This document shows positions 50,828 to 59,818 of a DNA stretch of 64,000 nt, piece after piece. The position numbers were made by a program, and so were the translations under genes. The notes beneath the pieces were generated by a model. That model saw only the letters and a program-made list of their open reading frames with translations, was not told the DNA's origin and searched no databases. Source of the DNA: Herpetosiphon llansteffanensis (GTDB taxonomy: Bacteria > Chloroflexota > Chloroflexia > Chloroflexales > Herpetosiphonaceae); NCBI RefSeq assembly GCF_003205875.1, contig NZ_PUBZ01000147.1, forward strand, positions 1 to 64,000. Reading direction: 5' to 3'. Numbering within the stretch: position 1 is the stretch's first letter; each line of letters begins with the position of its first letter.

Positions 50828-52903
50828 TTATCTGCTGCCACCAACTTCGAGTGGCATTTCACTGGTCAGGGTTTCGGCCTCGGTGGTTACTGGCAAGCCC
50901 AAATCTCTGCGCCGCTGATCGGCCAAGCGGCGTTTTTCGGCAACCATTTCGGGCGTGACATACTCGTCGAAGGTGCGCAAACCAGCTAATTTCAGACCAT
51001 GCTTTTTGAATAAACGATACATTTCCTTGACCCGATCCATTTCGATGTTGCGGCCAAGGGTATAATCGTCGAACTTACCATCAAGCGCCAAGAGTGCTGT
51101 CTCAGAAAGGCAGGCATAGGCTGTGCCTGCTGGCAAGCCAATATCAAAGCCAAAATCGACCTCGCCGGGCAAGGTAATTTCGCCCGATTCGATCACCAAA
51201 ACATCTGGGCGTTTGGCAGCATCATCTTCTTTGATGTCTGGTGGGCGAGCCACATCACAGACCACCGCACCTGGTTTTAGGCGTTCAATATCGACAATTT
51301 TGGTGTTGAGGGCGGTTGTGGTGGTAACAATTAAGTCGGCGCTGCCAACATAATCATCAGCCTTGGTGGCAATTGTCACTTTGGCATTGGGCGTTTCGGC
51401 CTCAATTTGCTTTTTCAAGGCGATCAAGCGCTCAGGCCGTGGCGCAATCAGTACCACATCGCCAATGGCTTGAGCCAGCAAGCGCGAACAAACCGCGCCA
51501 ATCGAGCCAGTTGCCCCAATCACCACAGCAGTACCTTGATCAACCCGCCCGCCCATCAGAATGACTGCTTGTTTCGCAGCTTCGAGGGTTGCGGCAACGG
51601 TCAGCGAGTTGCCCGAGGTAATGCCAATATCGGATTTTTGGGCCACTGTGATGCCCGCATCGCCAACTACCGAGGTAAACGCGCCCAAGCCCATCAGCTT
51701 TGCACCCATGCGTTCGGCCATGCGCGCTGCTTTGATCAAGCGGCGATAGGTAAATGCAGTCGGGCGGCGCATTAATTCGCGTGGCGTAGCGCCCAAGGTC
51801 AGCAAAATGCCCTCAATCTCTTTGCCAGTGCCAGTCGATTTGATGCCCTTCATTTTCGAAAGATACATTGGTGGCAAATGAGCCATAGCGCGTTCGACCA
51901 AGCGTTGCGGCACATATTTGAGCACTTTGAAGCGCGGATCTTTATAGATAAATTTGGTCGAAAGTGGGTGAATCACAAAGGCAAATTTTTCTAATTCTTC
52001 GTCGTTGGTGAGGCGCTGAATGTGCGGCTCCCAATTGGCATCGGCAGTAATTTGCAAAACGGTGGCTTCATCAAGCTCGCGCTTGCCCGTCACCGCCAAA
52101 ATCATGGCCTCAAGTACATCTGCTGAAACAAACGGATGCTCTTCGCTAATTTTTGGCGTAAGCGTAATTAAGGTATGCGCTCCGCGTTGGCGCAAATCTT
52201 CAATCTCAGCAGGCGAGGGATCGTCGGTCAAAATCGTGCGGCCACGCAAATCTTGGGGGGCGTAGCGCCGAATGAAGGCAAAATCGCCAGCCAACACATC
52301 GGCCCAAGCGCAATCTTTTTCAAGCCGGCTATCGTGGGTTGCGCCCTTGCCAATTGGGTGAATCCGCCGATAGGGCTTTTTGGCCAAATCGGGCATGGCA
52401 AATTTGGCGTAGCGCTCCAATTGGCTTAGCGAGCTGAGGGTAAACGGCAAGCCATAATGCACCTTGGGGTCGGCAAAGCGCAAATCGACGTTATGGTTGC
52501 TCAGCGATTCGGCCAACGAATAGCGTTCGATGCCCGAAAAAACCAAAACCCGCCGATAATTGAAACGGCCTGGTTCGCGGGCAACTGCTTGGGCAACCGT
52601 CCAGCGTTCGAGGGTCGATTTGAGGAGTACGCCGTCGGCGGTTGGTGTGGTGCGAGCTTGATTGACGATGGTATAGGCTTGGTTGTGTTGATAGCTGGCC
52701 TTGCCAACCCGAAAATCAGCAATCACCCCGCCAAGCGCAATTGCATCGACCTTGCCATCGTGTTCGCGAATCAACTGCTTGACCCGTTCGACATCGCCAT
52801 CGGCTCCAATGCGGCGCACCCGTATTTCTTCGCCCAACAGCGTTGTTGTAAAGCTAAAGTCACGCCGCGAACGACCGAGCGTGATACAGACTACTTCTTT
52901 CAT
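50828..52903 (-). CDS. long-chain acyl-ACP reductase-like protein with N-terminal extension
   Basis: 691 residues. The C-terminal half (about 300-691) resembles cyanobacterial acyl-ACP reductase (AAR): FAFVIHPLSTKFIYKDPRF, GLGAFTSVVGDAG, the NADP-binding AVVIGATGSIGAVCSRLLAQ (about 463-470), and the active-site cysteine region YACLSETALLALDG (Cys598), matching the AAR catalytic Cys in context, then DYTLGRNI and HGLKLAGLRTF. AAR reduces acyl-ACP or acyl-CoA to fatty aldehyde. The N-terminal half (about 1-300) is not recognised; it may be a second Rossmann-like domain (VDAIALGGVIADFRVG, RRVLVFSGIERY). Length is about double AAR. The gene stands alone. Confidence 0.65.
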   Translation of the reverse strand: MKEVVCITLGRSRRDFSFTTTLLGEEIRVRRIGADGDVERVKQLIREHDGKVDAIALGGVIADFRVGKASYQHNQAYTIVNQARTTPTADGVLLKSTLERWTVAQAVAREPGRFNYRRVLVFSGIERYSLAESLSNHNVDLRFADPKVHYGLPFTLSSLSQLERYAKFAMPDLAKKPYRRIHPIGKGATHDSRLEKDCAWADVLAGDFAFIRRYAPQDLRGRTILTDDPSPAEIEDLRQRGAHTLITLTPKISEEHPFVSADVLEAMILAVTGKRELDEATVLQITADANWEPHIQRLTNDEELEKFAFVIHPLSTKFIYKDPRFKVLKYVPQRLVERAMAHLPPMYLSKMKGIKSTGTGKEIEGILLTLGATPRELMRRPTAFTYRRLIKAARMAERMGAKLMGLGAFTSVVGDAGITVAQKSDIGITSGNSLTVAATLEAAKQAVILMGGRVDQGTAVVIGATGSIGAVCSRLLAQAIGDVVLIAPRPERLIALKKQIEAETPNAKVTIATKADDYVGSADLIVTTTTALNTKIVDIERLKPGAVVCDVARPPDIKEDDAAKRPDVLVIESGEITLPGEVDFGFDIGLPAGTAYACLSETALLALDGKFDDYTLGRNIEMDRVKEMYRLFKKHGLKLAGLRTFDEYVTPEMVAEKRRLADQRRRDLGLPVTTEAETLTSEMPLEVGGSR

Positions 52904-53037
52904 AGTGAATCCTCATTGCAAGCCTAGCGAATCGGAGGTTGGATCTATCGCGCTTGAGATTAGGGAGTGAGCATAGCGAAGTACAGCAATGTTTATAGAT
53001 GGATTATAGCCGATTATTGCTTGCCAAGGCAATGCAA

Positions 53038-53270
53038 GGGGAAAAGTCACAAATCAGAAGTCAGAAAGCAAAAGTCAAAAGGCAGAAATTAAGTTGTAGG
53101 GATCAAGGGCTGGGGATCGGGGATCGGGCTTTGGGCTATTGGCTATCGGGCAGCATAAACCTAATCCTGAAAATCTGTGCCAATCTGTGGCTCAAAATTT
53201 CATGGCTTTTGGCTTTTGGCTATTGGCTTTCATCCTTCATCCCTCATCCCTCATCCTTCATACTTTCGCT
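53038..53270. repeat. repeat-filled gap before topA
   Basis: agtcaga/aagtcaa heptamers, ggggatc units, ggctatt/ggctttt units, a 'gaaaatctgtgccaatctgtggctc' segment and catcctt/catccct heptamers. The 548-base gap from 52904 to 53452 holds no recognised gene. Confidence 0.85.
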
Positions 53271-53280
53271 CTGCGCTATA

Positions 53281-53452
53281 TTGACAGAAGTGGATAGTTG
53301 TGGCACTGTACTTCACGCCGCACGAATTCCCGCTCGTGCCTCAACGAGGCCACCTAAGCGACGCTGCTCCAGTACACGTCAACTTTGAACTGATTCGCCG
53401 CGTTTCGAATGCGTCGGTTGGTGGCACAGTGTGAACTTTTAAGGAAAACCCT
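53281..53452 (+). promoter_or_regulatory. leader of topA with possible promoter and hairpin
   Basis: A TTGACA hexamer at 53281 could be the -35, though no good -10 stands at the right distance. A hairpin GCACGA/TCGTGC (53320-53339) and further GC-rich short stems follow. This repeat-free leader contrasts with the repeats before it. No known riboswitch class was matched. Confidence 0.35.
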
Positions 53453-55834
53453 ATGGATATTAAATTGGTGATTGTTGAGTCGCCAGCTAAAGCAAAAACG
53501 ATTCAAAAATATCTGGGCGCTGGCTATCGCGTCACCGCGAGCATGGGCCATGTGCGCGATTTGCCCAAGAGTAAAATTGGCATTGATATTGACAATGATT
53601 TTACCCCGGTCTATGAAATTAGCGCGGGCAAAGATAAGCTCATTGCCGACTTAAAGCGCGAAATCAAAGCGGCTACTGCAATTTACCTCGCAACTGACCA
53701 CGACCGCGAAGGCGAAGCAATTGCTTGGCATATTTTGCAAGCAGCCAATATTGGCAAACGCAAACCAGTCTATCGGATTACCTTTAATGAAATTACCAAG
53801 GATGCGATTCAAAGCGCAATTCGTAATCCACGCGAAATTGATGCTAACTTGGTCGATGCCCAACAAGCTCGGCGCGTGCTCGACCGCTTAGTCGGCTACA
53901 AAATTTCACCGATTTTGTGGGCGAAAGTGCGCCGCGGGCTTTCGGCTGGTCGCGTTCAATCGGTTGCCGTGCGCATGGTCGTCGAGCGCGAACGCGAAAT
54001 CGAAAGCTTCGAACCCAAAGAATATTGGACGATCGAAGCCGATTTATCGCCAACTGGCTTGAAAAAGCTGGCCAAAAACGATATTTTTCGCGCAATTCTC
54101 CATGCCCGCAATGGCAAAAAGCTCGATAAATTTGCAATTCCCAGCAAAGACGATGCTGATGCTGTGTTGAATGCCTTGGAAGGCGCAAATTATATTGTCG
54201 GGGCGATTACGCGCAAAGATAAACGCCGCTCGCCTTCGCCGCCATTTATCACCAGTACCTTGCAACAAGAGGCCAGCCGCAAGCTTGGTTTTAGCTCCAA
54301 ACGCACCATGCAAGTGGCTCAAAAGCTCTATGAAGGGGTTGATGTTGGCGGCAAGGATGGCACAGTTGGTTTGATTACTTATATGCGTACCGACTCGACC
54401 AACGTTGCGGTCGATGCGCAAAATGAGGCTCGCAGCCTAATCACCGAGCTGTATGGCAAGGAATATGCGCCAGCCAAACCCAATATCTACAAAACTAAGG
54501 CCAAAGGGGCGCAAGAAGCTCACGAAGCAATTCGCCCAACCAGCGTGATGCGTCGCCCTGATCAATTAAAAGCCACGATTGGCCGCGATGAGCTGCGCTT
54601 ATACGATTTGATCTGGAAGCGCTTTATGGCTTCGCAAATGGCTGCGGCAATTTTTGATAGTACAAGCATTGATATTGGCGCTGGGGTTGGCATCAAAACC
54701 GCTACTGGCGCGCCGTTTACTTTTCGTGCAACTGGCTCGGTGCTCAAATTCAATGGCTTTTTGGCGGTCTATAACGTGAGCCTTGATGAAGGTGACGAGG
54801 ACGAAGACAAAGAGGCCTTGTTGCCGCAACTCAACGAAGGCCAAGCCCTCGATTTGCACGATTTATTTGGCGAGCAACACTTTACCACGCCACCACCGCG
54901 CTACACCGAGGCAACCTTGGTCAAGCAGATGGAAAGCGAAGGCATTGGCCGCCCATCAACCTACGCACCAACGATTTCGACGATTGTTGCTCGCGAGTAT
55001 GTTGAGTTGGTTGAAAAGAAATTGCTGCCAACCACCTTGGGCCGCGTGGTCACCGATTTGCTGGTCGAGCACTTCAAAGATATTGTCGATTACAACTTTA
55101 CTTCGGATATGGAACAGCGGCTTGATGATATTGCTGAAGGCCAGCGCCGTTGGGTGCCTGTGCTGCGCGAATTCTACGATCCGTTTGCAGTGCGCTTGCA
55201 CGCTGCCGAAACCGAGATGCGCAATGTCAAGCGCGAAGAAATCAAAACCGAGCTGCCATGTCCTCAATGTAGCAATCATTTGGTGATCAAATGGGGCCGC
55301 AATGGCGAATTCTTGGCTTGTTCGCACTACCCCGAATGTAGTTGGACTGGTGATTTGGAGCGTGATGGCGAAGGTGGGATTCACATTGCCACACAGCCCG
55401 AAATCTTCGGCAACACTACCTGTCCAGAATGTGGCAACCCGATGAGCCTCAAAAAAGGCCGTTTTGGCCCGTTCTTGGCCTGCAACAACTACCCAACCTG
55501 CAAAGGCATTCGCAAAGTTCGCGCTCAAGGCAAAGATTTTGTGGTGATTCCGCCGCCCAAGCCAACCGAAGAAAAATGCCCCAAATGTGGCCGCCCAATG
55601 GTCCAAAAAGAGGGCAAATTCGGGCCATTCTTGTCGTGTACCGGCTACCCCACATGTCGTTCGATTGTGCGCCTAACGCCCAACGATGCGCCAACCTGCC
55701 CGCAATGTGGCGAGGGCAAAGTGGTTGCCAAGCGTGCTCGTGGTGGCCGCACTTTCTATTCGTGCACCCGCTACCCCGATTGCACCTATGCCAGCAATGC
55801 GCTGCCAGTTGCCGTTTCGGAAGAAGTAGCCTAA
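53453..55834 (+). CDS. topA: DNA topoisomerase I
   Basis: 793 residues. Type IA topoisomerase, relaxes negative supercoils. N-terminal Toprim (KLVIVESPAKAKTIQKYLG, ATDHDREGEAIAWHI), the active-site segment GLITYMRTDSTN with the catalytic Tyr, then RPSTYAPTISTI. The C-terminus carries four Zn-ribbon modules: CPQCSNHLVIK, CPECGNPMSLK, CPKCGRPMVQK, CPQCGEGKVVAK, each with a matching Cys pair about 15-20 residues on (e.g. FLACNNYPTC). A TAAGGA site precedes ATG 53453. Four ribbons is within the family range. Followed by a hairpin and cobS. Confidence 0.97.
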   Translation: MDIKLVIVESPAKAKTIQKYLGAGYRVTASMGHVRDLPKSKIGIDIDNDFTPVYEISAGKDKLIADLKREIKAATAIYLATDHDREGEAIAWHILQAANIGKRKPVYRITFNEITKDAIQSAIRNPREIDANLVDAQQARRVLDRLVGYKISPILWAKVRRGLSAGRVQSVAVRMVVEREREIESFEPKEYWTIEADLSPTGLKKLAKNDIFRAILHARNGKKLDKFAIPSKDDADAVLNALEGANYIVGAITRKDKRRSPSPPFITSTLQQEASRKLGFSSKRTMQVAQKLYEGVDVGGKDGTVGLITYMRTDSTNVAVDAQNEARSLITELYGKEYAPAKPNIYKTKAKGAQEAHEAIRPTSVMRRPDQLKATIGRDELRLYDLIWKRFMASQMAAAIFDSTSIDIGAGVGIKTATGAPFTFRATGSVLKFNGFLAVYNVSLDEGDEDEDKEALLPQLNEGQALDLHDLFGEQHFTTPPPRYTEATLVKQMESEGIGRPSTYAPTISTIVAREYVELVEKKLLPTTLGRVVTDLLVEHFKDIVDYNFTSDMEQRLDDIAEGQRRWVPVLREFYDPFAVRLHAAETEMRNVKREEIKTELPCPQCSNHLVIKWGRNGEFLACSHYPECSWTGDLERDGEGGIHIATQPEIFGNTTCPECGNPMSLKKGRFGPFLACNNYPTCKGIRKVRAQGKDFVVIPPPKPTEEKCPKCGRPMVQKEGKFGPFLSCTGYPTCRSIVRLTPNDAPTCPQCGEGKVVAKRARGGRTFYSCTRYPDCTYASNALPVAVSEEVA

Positions 55835-55846
55835 GCTTTTTGTTTG

Positions 55847-55883
55847 ACGCAGGGTTTTATCGTTGTTCGATAAAGCCTTGCGT
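55847..55883 (+). terminator. hairpin after topA
   Basis: Sixteen-base stem with two G.T pairs (acgcagggttttatcg with cgataaagccttgcgt). The T-tract is weak (tgctgttt), so it may be an attenuator-like rather than efficient terminator before cobS. Confidence 0.6.
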
Positions 55884-55904
55884 TGCTGTTTAACCAAGGA
55901 GATC

Positions 55905-56657
55905 ATGGTGCTCAAGCATCTTGCCGAAGCCTTGCGCTTTCTTACCATCTTGCCTGTGCCCGGCAAACCAGCCATGAGCGAACAAGCGCTTGTGCGTTCG
56001 ATGGTGGCTTTTCCCTTGGCGGGCACGCTGATTGGTGGCTTGGTGGCGGCGACATGGTTTGGTGCAACTTGGCTGTGGGGCGCGACAACTGGCAGTTTGG
56101 CTGCAATTTTAACTTGGGGCGCAATTACCAGCGCTTTGCATTTAGATGGCATTGCTGATAGTGCTGATGCGCTGTTTAGCTGGCGTTCGCGTGAGCGCAA
56201 GCTCGAAATTATGAAAGATAGCCGCATTGGCACGATGGGAGCAATTGCGTTAATTAGCATCTTGTTGCTGAAATGGCTATTTGCACTTGGCTGTGGCGAT
56301 CTTGCTTGGCGGGCATTGATTGTTGCGCCAACGCTTGGCCGTTGGGTCGATATTATTGGCATTTTTTGGTTTCCGCCTGCTGCTGAAGGTGGGCTTGGGC
56401 GTACATTCCACGATCATACGCGGCGTAGCGATTTTTGGTGGGCGACGATTTGGGCTGGTTTGGTTGCTGCGGGCTTGCTCTGGTGGTGGGCTGGCTTGAT
56501 TTTTGGCGTGGTGATTGTGGCAACAATCATTATTGCCCGCTGGATGGTGCGCTCGCTTGGCGGCCTCACTGGTGATACTTATGGCGCGCTCTGCGAAATT
56601 GCCGAAATGCTGGTTTTGGCCGTGGTTGCAGCCTTAGTTAATCATCACGTGCTTTAA
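55905..56657 (+). CDS. cobS: adenosylcobinamide-GDP ribazoletransferase (cobalamin synthase)
   Basis: 250 residues. Joins alpha-ribazole to adenosylcobinamide-GDP in the last step of B12 assembly; integral membrane protein with about six helices. CobS signatures: FPLAGTLIGGL, the metal-binding HLDGIADSADALF, MKDSRIGTMGAIAL and GGLTGDTYGALCEIAEM. The frame extends 14 codons upstream without support. ATG 55905 stands close to an AAGGAG site; GTG 55908 is an alternative with better spacing. No other cobalamin gene is visible nearby. Confidence 0.9.
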   Translation: MVLKHLAEALRFLTILPVPGKPAMSEQALVRSMVAFPLAGTLIGGLVAATWFGATWLWGATTGSLAAILTWGAITSALHLDGIADSADALFSWRSRERKLEIMKDSRIGTMGAIALISILLLKWLFALGCGDLAWRALIVAPTLGRWVDIIGIFWFPPAAEGGLGRTFHDHTRRSDFWWATIWAGLVAAGLLWWWAGLIFGVVIVATIIIARWMVRSLGGLTGDTYGALCEIAEMLVLAVVAALVNHHVL

Positions 56658-56664
56658 AATACTA

Positions 56665-56687
56665 CCGCGCCAAAAACCGTGGCGCGG
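56665..56687 (+). terminator. hairpin after cobS
   Basis: Eight-base perfect GC stem (ccgcgcca/tggcgcgg) eight bases after the stop codon, without a T-tract, so terminator function is uncertain. Confidence 0.4.
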
Positions 56688-56832
56688 GTAAGTGCGAGAA
56701 TTCATTGCTGAACCCGCTTCTGCTCGGATATATCTACGGACTTTGTTAGCAAATGTTGCAGCAAACTCAAAAAACCATAACTTTTCAAGCTACGATTGAG
56801 AGATTTGGCTAATTTGAGCTATGGTTCGCTGC

Positions 56833-57258
56833 TTATGGGATGCTGGTGATGGTGTCAACCTTGATCAGACAAGCCTCGCCAATCAACATATTGCCTTCAA
56901 GCTGTACTTTTTCGCCGAGCTTGACGACCGCTCCCGTTGCATCGTGAACAACAATGGTCTCTTTGGTGTAATCTTCTGGCACTAAAATCTGATTTTTGCC
57001 AGTGCCTTCGTTAATATCTGCTGTAAAACCCTCGTTTTGGCTCGGTTCAGCCACAAACTCCAACCCACATTGAACGTGGCTGCTGCTGATATTCGAGCAA
57101 AAGATAGACGAATTAACCGCCAAATAGCCTTCCGTTTTGATGCGTTTGCCGCTATTGCTTGCTTGGCAGGCATCAGCAAAACTCACGGCAGTTGTCTCGC
57201 CACAACTCGCCAATAAACCAAGCGCCAACAAGCATCCCAACTGCCAACTTCGACGCAT
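56833..57258 (-). CDS. hypothetical lipoprotein
   Basis: 141 residues. Signal peptide with lipobox LASCG (Cys about 19), then a secreted domain of about 120 residues with four further cysteines (DACQ, IFCS, VQCG, EACL) that may form disulfides, and the pattern GKRIKTEGYLAVN...VQLEGNML, reminiscent of OB-fold/tRNA_anti-like lipoprotein domains. The ATG at 57258 has AGGAG upstream. The 3' end faces cobS; a terminator of the next gene lies just upstream. Function unknown. Confidence 0.72.
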   Translation of the reverse strand: MRRSWQLGCLLALGLLASCGETTAVSFADACQASNSGKRIKTEGYLAVNSSIFCSNISSSHVQCGLEFVAEPSQNEGFTADINEGTGKNQILVPEDYTKETIVVHDATGAVVKLGEKVQLEGNMLIGEACLIKVDTITSIP

Positions 57259-57273
57259 TCCTGCTCCTCTATG

Positions 57274-57313
57274 GTTAAACAAATGCCACCATGATTCAAT
57301 TCATGGTGGCATT
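57274..57313 (-). terminator. terminator of the acyl-CoA dehydrogenase gene
   Basis: Thirteen-base perfect stem (57282-57294 with 57301-57313) followed on the minus strand by TTTGTTTA. Confidence 0.85.
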
Positions 57314-57341
57314 GTAGCGTTACGAGCAACCAACTGGGTTA

Positions 57342-58502
57342 CTACATCTTGATTTTATGGCCCAGTTTTTTAAGTTCTTCGCTAGCAATCACATATTTTT
57401 GAATTTCGTTGGTGCCTTCAAAAATCCGTGTGACCCGCGCATCGCGATACATACGTTCGAGCGGTACTTCGCGGCTAAAGCCCATGCCGCCGTAAATTTG
57501 AATCGCTTCGTCAATAATTTGCGAAGCTGCCTCGGTGCAGAACAACTTGACCATTGATGATTCAAGCGTGGCTGGTTTTTTGGCATCAACCAATGCTGCG
57601 CAGTGATACACCATTTGCTCCATCGCATAGATTTTGGTTCGCATTTCAGCCAGCTTAATCTGAATTGCTTGGAAATCGGCGATTGGGCGGCCAAATTGTT
57701 GGCGTTCAACGCTATAGTGCAAGGCCAAATCGTAGGCTTCTTTGGCCGAGCCAAGCGCGCTTGCACCCAAGCCACAGCGCCCAATATCGAGGGTTTTCAT
57801 GGCTACGCCGAAGCCTGCGCCAACTTCGCCAAGCACGTTTTTGGCTGGTACGCGGCAATTTTCAAAGAAAATCGAGGCCGTATGCGAAGCGCGTAAGCCC
57901 ATTTTTTCCTCAACTTTGCCAACTTTGAAGCCTGCAAAATCTTTTTCGACGATAAATGCCGTGATGCCGCCACGTGCGCCGCGCTCGCGATTGGTCGAAG
58001 CAAACACGACAATCACATCGGCAAACGAGCCATTGGTGATCCACATTTTGCCGCCGTTGATGACCCAATCGTCGCCATCTTGGGTTGCGGTGGTAGTAAT
58101 GCTAGCAGCGTCGGAGCCTGCATTTGGCTCGGTCAGCGCCCAAGCGCCCAATAATTTGCCTTCGTTGAGCTTGCTAAGGTAGCGTGATTTTTGCTCATCG
58201 TTGCCCGAAAGGAAAATCGACATCCCACACAACTGAGCATGTGCGCCGATAATCGTGCCAGTTGAGGCGCAATAGCGGTTAATTTCTTCTTGCAAAATAC
58301 AATAACCGACGATCCCTGCGTCAGCGCCGCCGAATTCCTCGGGAAAGGGAATGCCAAGCAAGCCCAAACTGCCTGCTTTGCGAATCGTTTCGAATGGCAC
58401 GCGCTCTGCTTCGTCTACCTCGCGAGCGATCGGCTTAATTTCCTTGACGGCGAAATCGCGAACGGTTTCACGCAACATGCGTAGCTCTTCGTTGAGTTCC
58501 AT
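57342..58502 (-). CDS. acyl-CoA dehydrogenase
   Basis: 386 residues. FAD enzyme for the first step of beta-oxidation. Segments: YCILQEEINRYCASTGTIIGAH, FAD/substrate loops AWALTEPNAGSDAASI and GGKMWITNG, RQQFGRPIADFQAIQ, and the catalytic base Glu362 in IFEGTNEIQKYVIA. The length and the Glu position fit the short/medium-chain (ACAD) group. AGGAGG six bases before the ATG. A terminator follows. It lies 1.3 kb from the FadA/FadN pair on the same strand, with a C45-type hydrolase gene opposite between them. Confidence 0.93.
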   Translation of the reverse strand: MELNEELRMLRETVRDFAVKEIKPIAREVDEAERVPFETIRKAGSLGLLGIPFPEEFGGADAGIVGYCILQEEINRYCASTGTIIGAHAQLCGMSIFLSGNDEQKSRYLSKLNEGKLLGAWALTEPNAGSDAASITTTATQDGDDWVINGGKMWITNGSFADVIVVFASTNRERGARGGITAFIVEKDFAGFKVGKVEEKMGLRASHTASIFFENCRVPAKNVLGEVGAGFGVAMKTLDIGRCGLGASALGSAKEAYDLALHYSVERQQFGRPIADFQAIQIKLAEMRTKIYAMEQMVYHCAALVDAKKPATLESSMVKLFCTEAASQIIDEAIQIYGGMGFSREVPLERMYRDARVTRIFEGTNEIQKYVIASEELKKLGHKIKM

Positions 58503-58514
58503 TGGGGAAACCTC

Positions 58515-58670
58515 CTAAAATTAAGAATGAATTATGAGGGATGAAGGATGAAGAAACTGATGAAGTATGAAAGATGAGGGATGAATGGTATCCGATAATT
58601 CATCAATTTCATGCTAAACTATCTATATGTCCAAGATCGATTCATCCTTCATAATTCATCCTTCATACTT
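58515..58670. repeat. heptanucleotide repeat mosaic
   Basis: gatgaag/tatgaaa/gatgagg units near the acyl-CoA dehydrogenase start and catcctt/cataatt units in the other orientation close to the next gene. The two orientations face the two divergent genes, so the gap looks like a pair of mirrored arrays. Confidence 0.85.
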
Positions 58671-58673
58671 GCT

Positions 58674-59642
58674 ATGTATCGTTTTCTGCAATTAATTGGC
58701 TCGCCAAGCGAGATTGGGTGCTATTTGGCGAGTATGCTGCAACGGGTTACATCGCCGTTTCGCTCAAGCTCGTGGGAGCATGATTTGGCCTTTTTGGCTG
58801 AATGTGCGGCGATTATTCGGCATACCCATTCGGCCTTGTGGGATGAATTGGCGACGTTTGCTGCTGCCTTTGATGCACCAGCAGAACGCAGTTTGTTTTT
58901 GCGGGCTGCGGCCTTGCCTCAAGCCTGTTCAGCAGTGGCTTGGCAACATTCCAGCGGCCAAGTATTCGTTGGGCGCAACTACGATTTTTATATCAATATG
59001 CCAACCCGCGATTTGCTCGCCACCAGTAGCAGCTACGGCTATAAGCATATTGGCATGAACGGCGGCTTGGTTGGCGGTCGCTACGATGGCATCAACGAAC
59101 ATGGCTTGTTTGTGGGTTTGCATAAAATTATGGCCGAGCGGCAAGAGCATTTGCAACCAGGTGTGCCGTTTCATCTGCTGCCGCGTTTGGCCTTAGATTT
59201 ATGTACCAGCACCGCCGAAGTAATTAGCTTGTTTCGCGAATTACCCCAGCTTTCATCCTTTAACTATACTGTTGCTGATCGCCATGGTCATTTTGCGCGT
59301 TTAGAGTGCTATCCTGGCCAGCCAATTGGCGTTTTAGAATCGGATACGCTGCTGGCAACCACCAACCACTTCAATCACCCAGAATTGATCCCATTGCAAG
59401 GCCGCCGTCCGTTGAGTGATTCCAAGGCGCGTGAAGCTTTTTTATGTGCTGCTGTCGGCCATGAGCAGGGCGATCCTTGGCTGCAAACCGCCCAAGCCAT
59501 GAGTGATCACCAAACTCCGGTTTGTTGCCATAAAGAGTTTTCGAGCACGCTTTGGTCTGGTTTGTATGAACTAACTCAGCAACGAGTGGCCTATAGTTTT
59601 GGCGCACCCTGCCAAGTCGGCTATCGAGAGCTGGAGTTTTAG
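58674..59642 (+). CDS. C45-family (acyltransferase/linear amide) hydrolase-like protein
   Basis: 322 residues. An N-terminal nucleophile hydrolase: Cys85 in ACSAVAWQHSSGQVFVGRNYDFY matches the CTSVVxxxxGxxxGRNxD pattern of acyl-CoA:isopenicillin N acyltransferase and related amidases. In this family the precursor is usually processed to free the Cys. Further segments: HIGMNGGLVGGRYDGINEHGLFVGLH, FHLLPRLALD, ATTNHFNHPEL. ATG 58674 is chosen because the upstream 21 codons are translated heptamer repeat; no ribosome site is visible there. Substrate unknown; conversion of penicillin-like substrates is only a family possibility. Confidence 0.8.
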   Translation: MYRFLQLIGSPSEIGCYLASMLQRVTSPFRSSSWEHDLAFLAECAAIIRHTHSALWDELATFAAAFDAPAERSLFLRAAALPQACSAVAWQHSSGQVFVGRNYDFYINMPTRDLLATSSSYGYKHIGMNGGLVGGRYDGINEHGLFVGLHKIMAERQEHLQPGVPFHLLPRLALDLCTSTAEVISLFRELPQLSSFNYTVADRHGHFARLECYPGQPIGVLESDTLLATTNHFNHPELIPLQGRRPLSDSKAREAFLCAAVGHEQGDPWLQTAQAMSDHQTPVCCHKEFSSTLWSGLYELTQQRVAYSFGAPCQVGYRELEF

Positions 59643-59644
59643 GC

Positions 59645-59818
59645 TTGTTTTAACCACGAAGGACACGAAGTTTCACGAAGCTTTGGTTTATTGTTCTTCG
59701 TGCTCTTGGTGGTTTCAATTTGGAGTTTTAGGCTTGTTTAACCACGAAGGACATGAAGTTTCACGAAGCTTTGGTTAATCGTGCTTAGTGCTCTTCGTGT
59801 TCTTCGTGGTTTCAATTC
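59645..59818. repeat. tandem block of accacgaagg-type repeats
   Basis: A unit of about 90 bases (aaccacgaaggacacgaagtttcacgaagctttggtt, ... ttcttcgtgctcttggtggtttcaatttggag) occurs twice, with imperfect inverted structure, filling the whole space between the C45-like gene and the thiolase stop. Confidence 0.85.

Noticed and set aside
59645-59818. CRISPR-like array
   Set aside because: The two 90-base units are direct imperfect repeats without spacers of uniform length; no cas gene is present.
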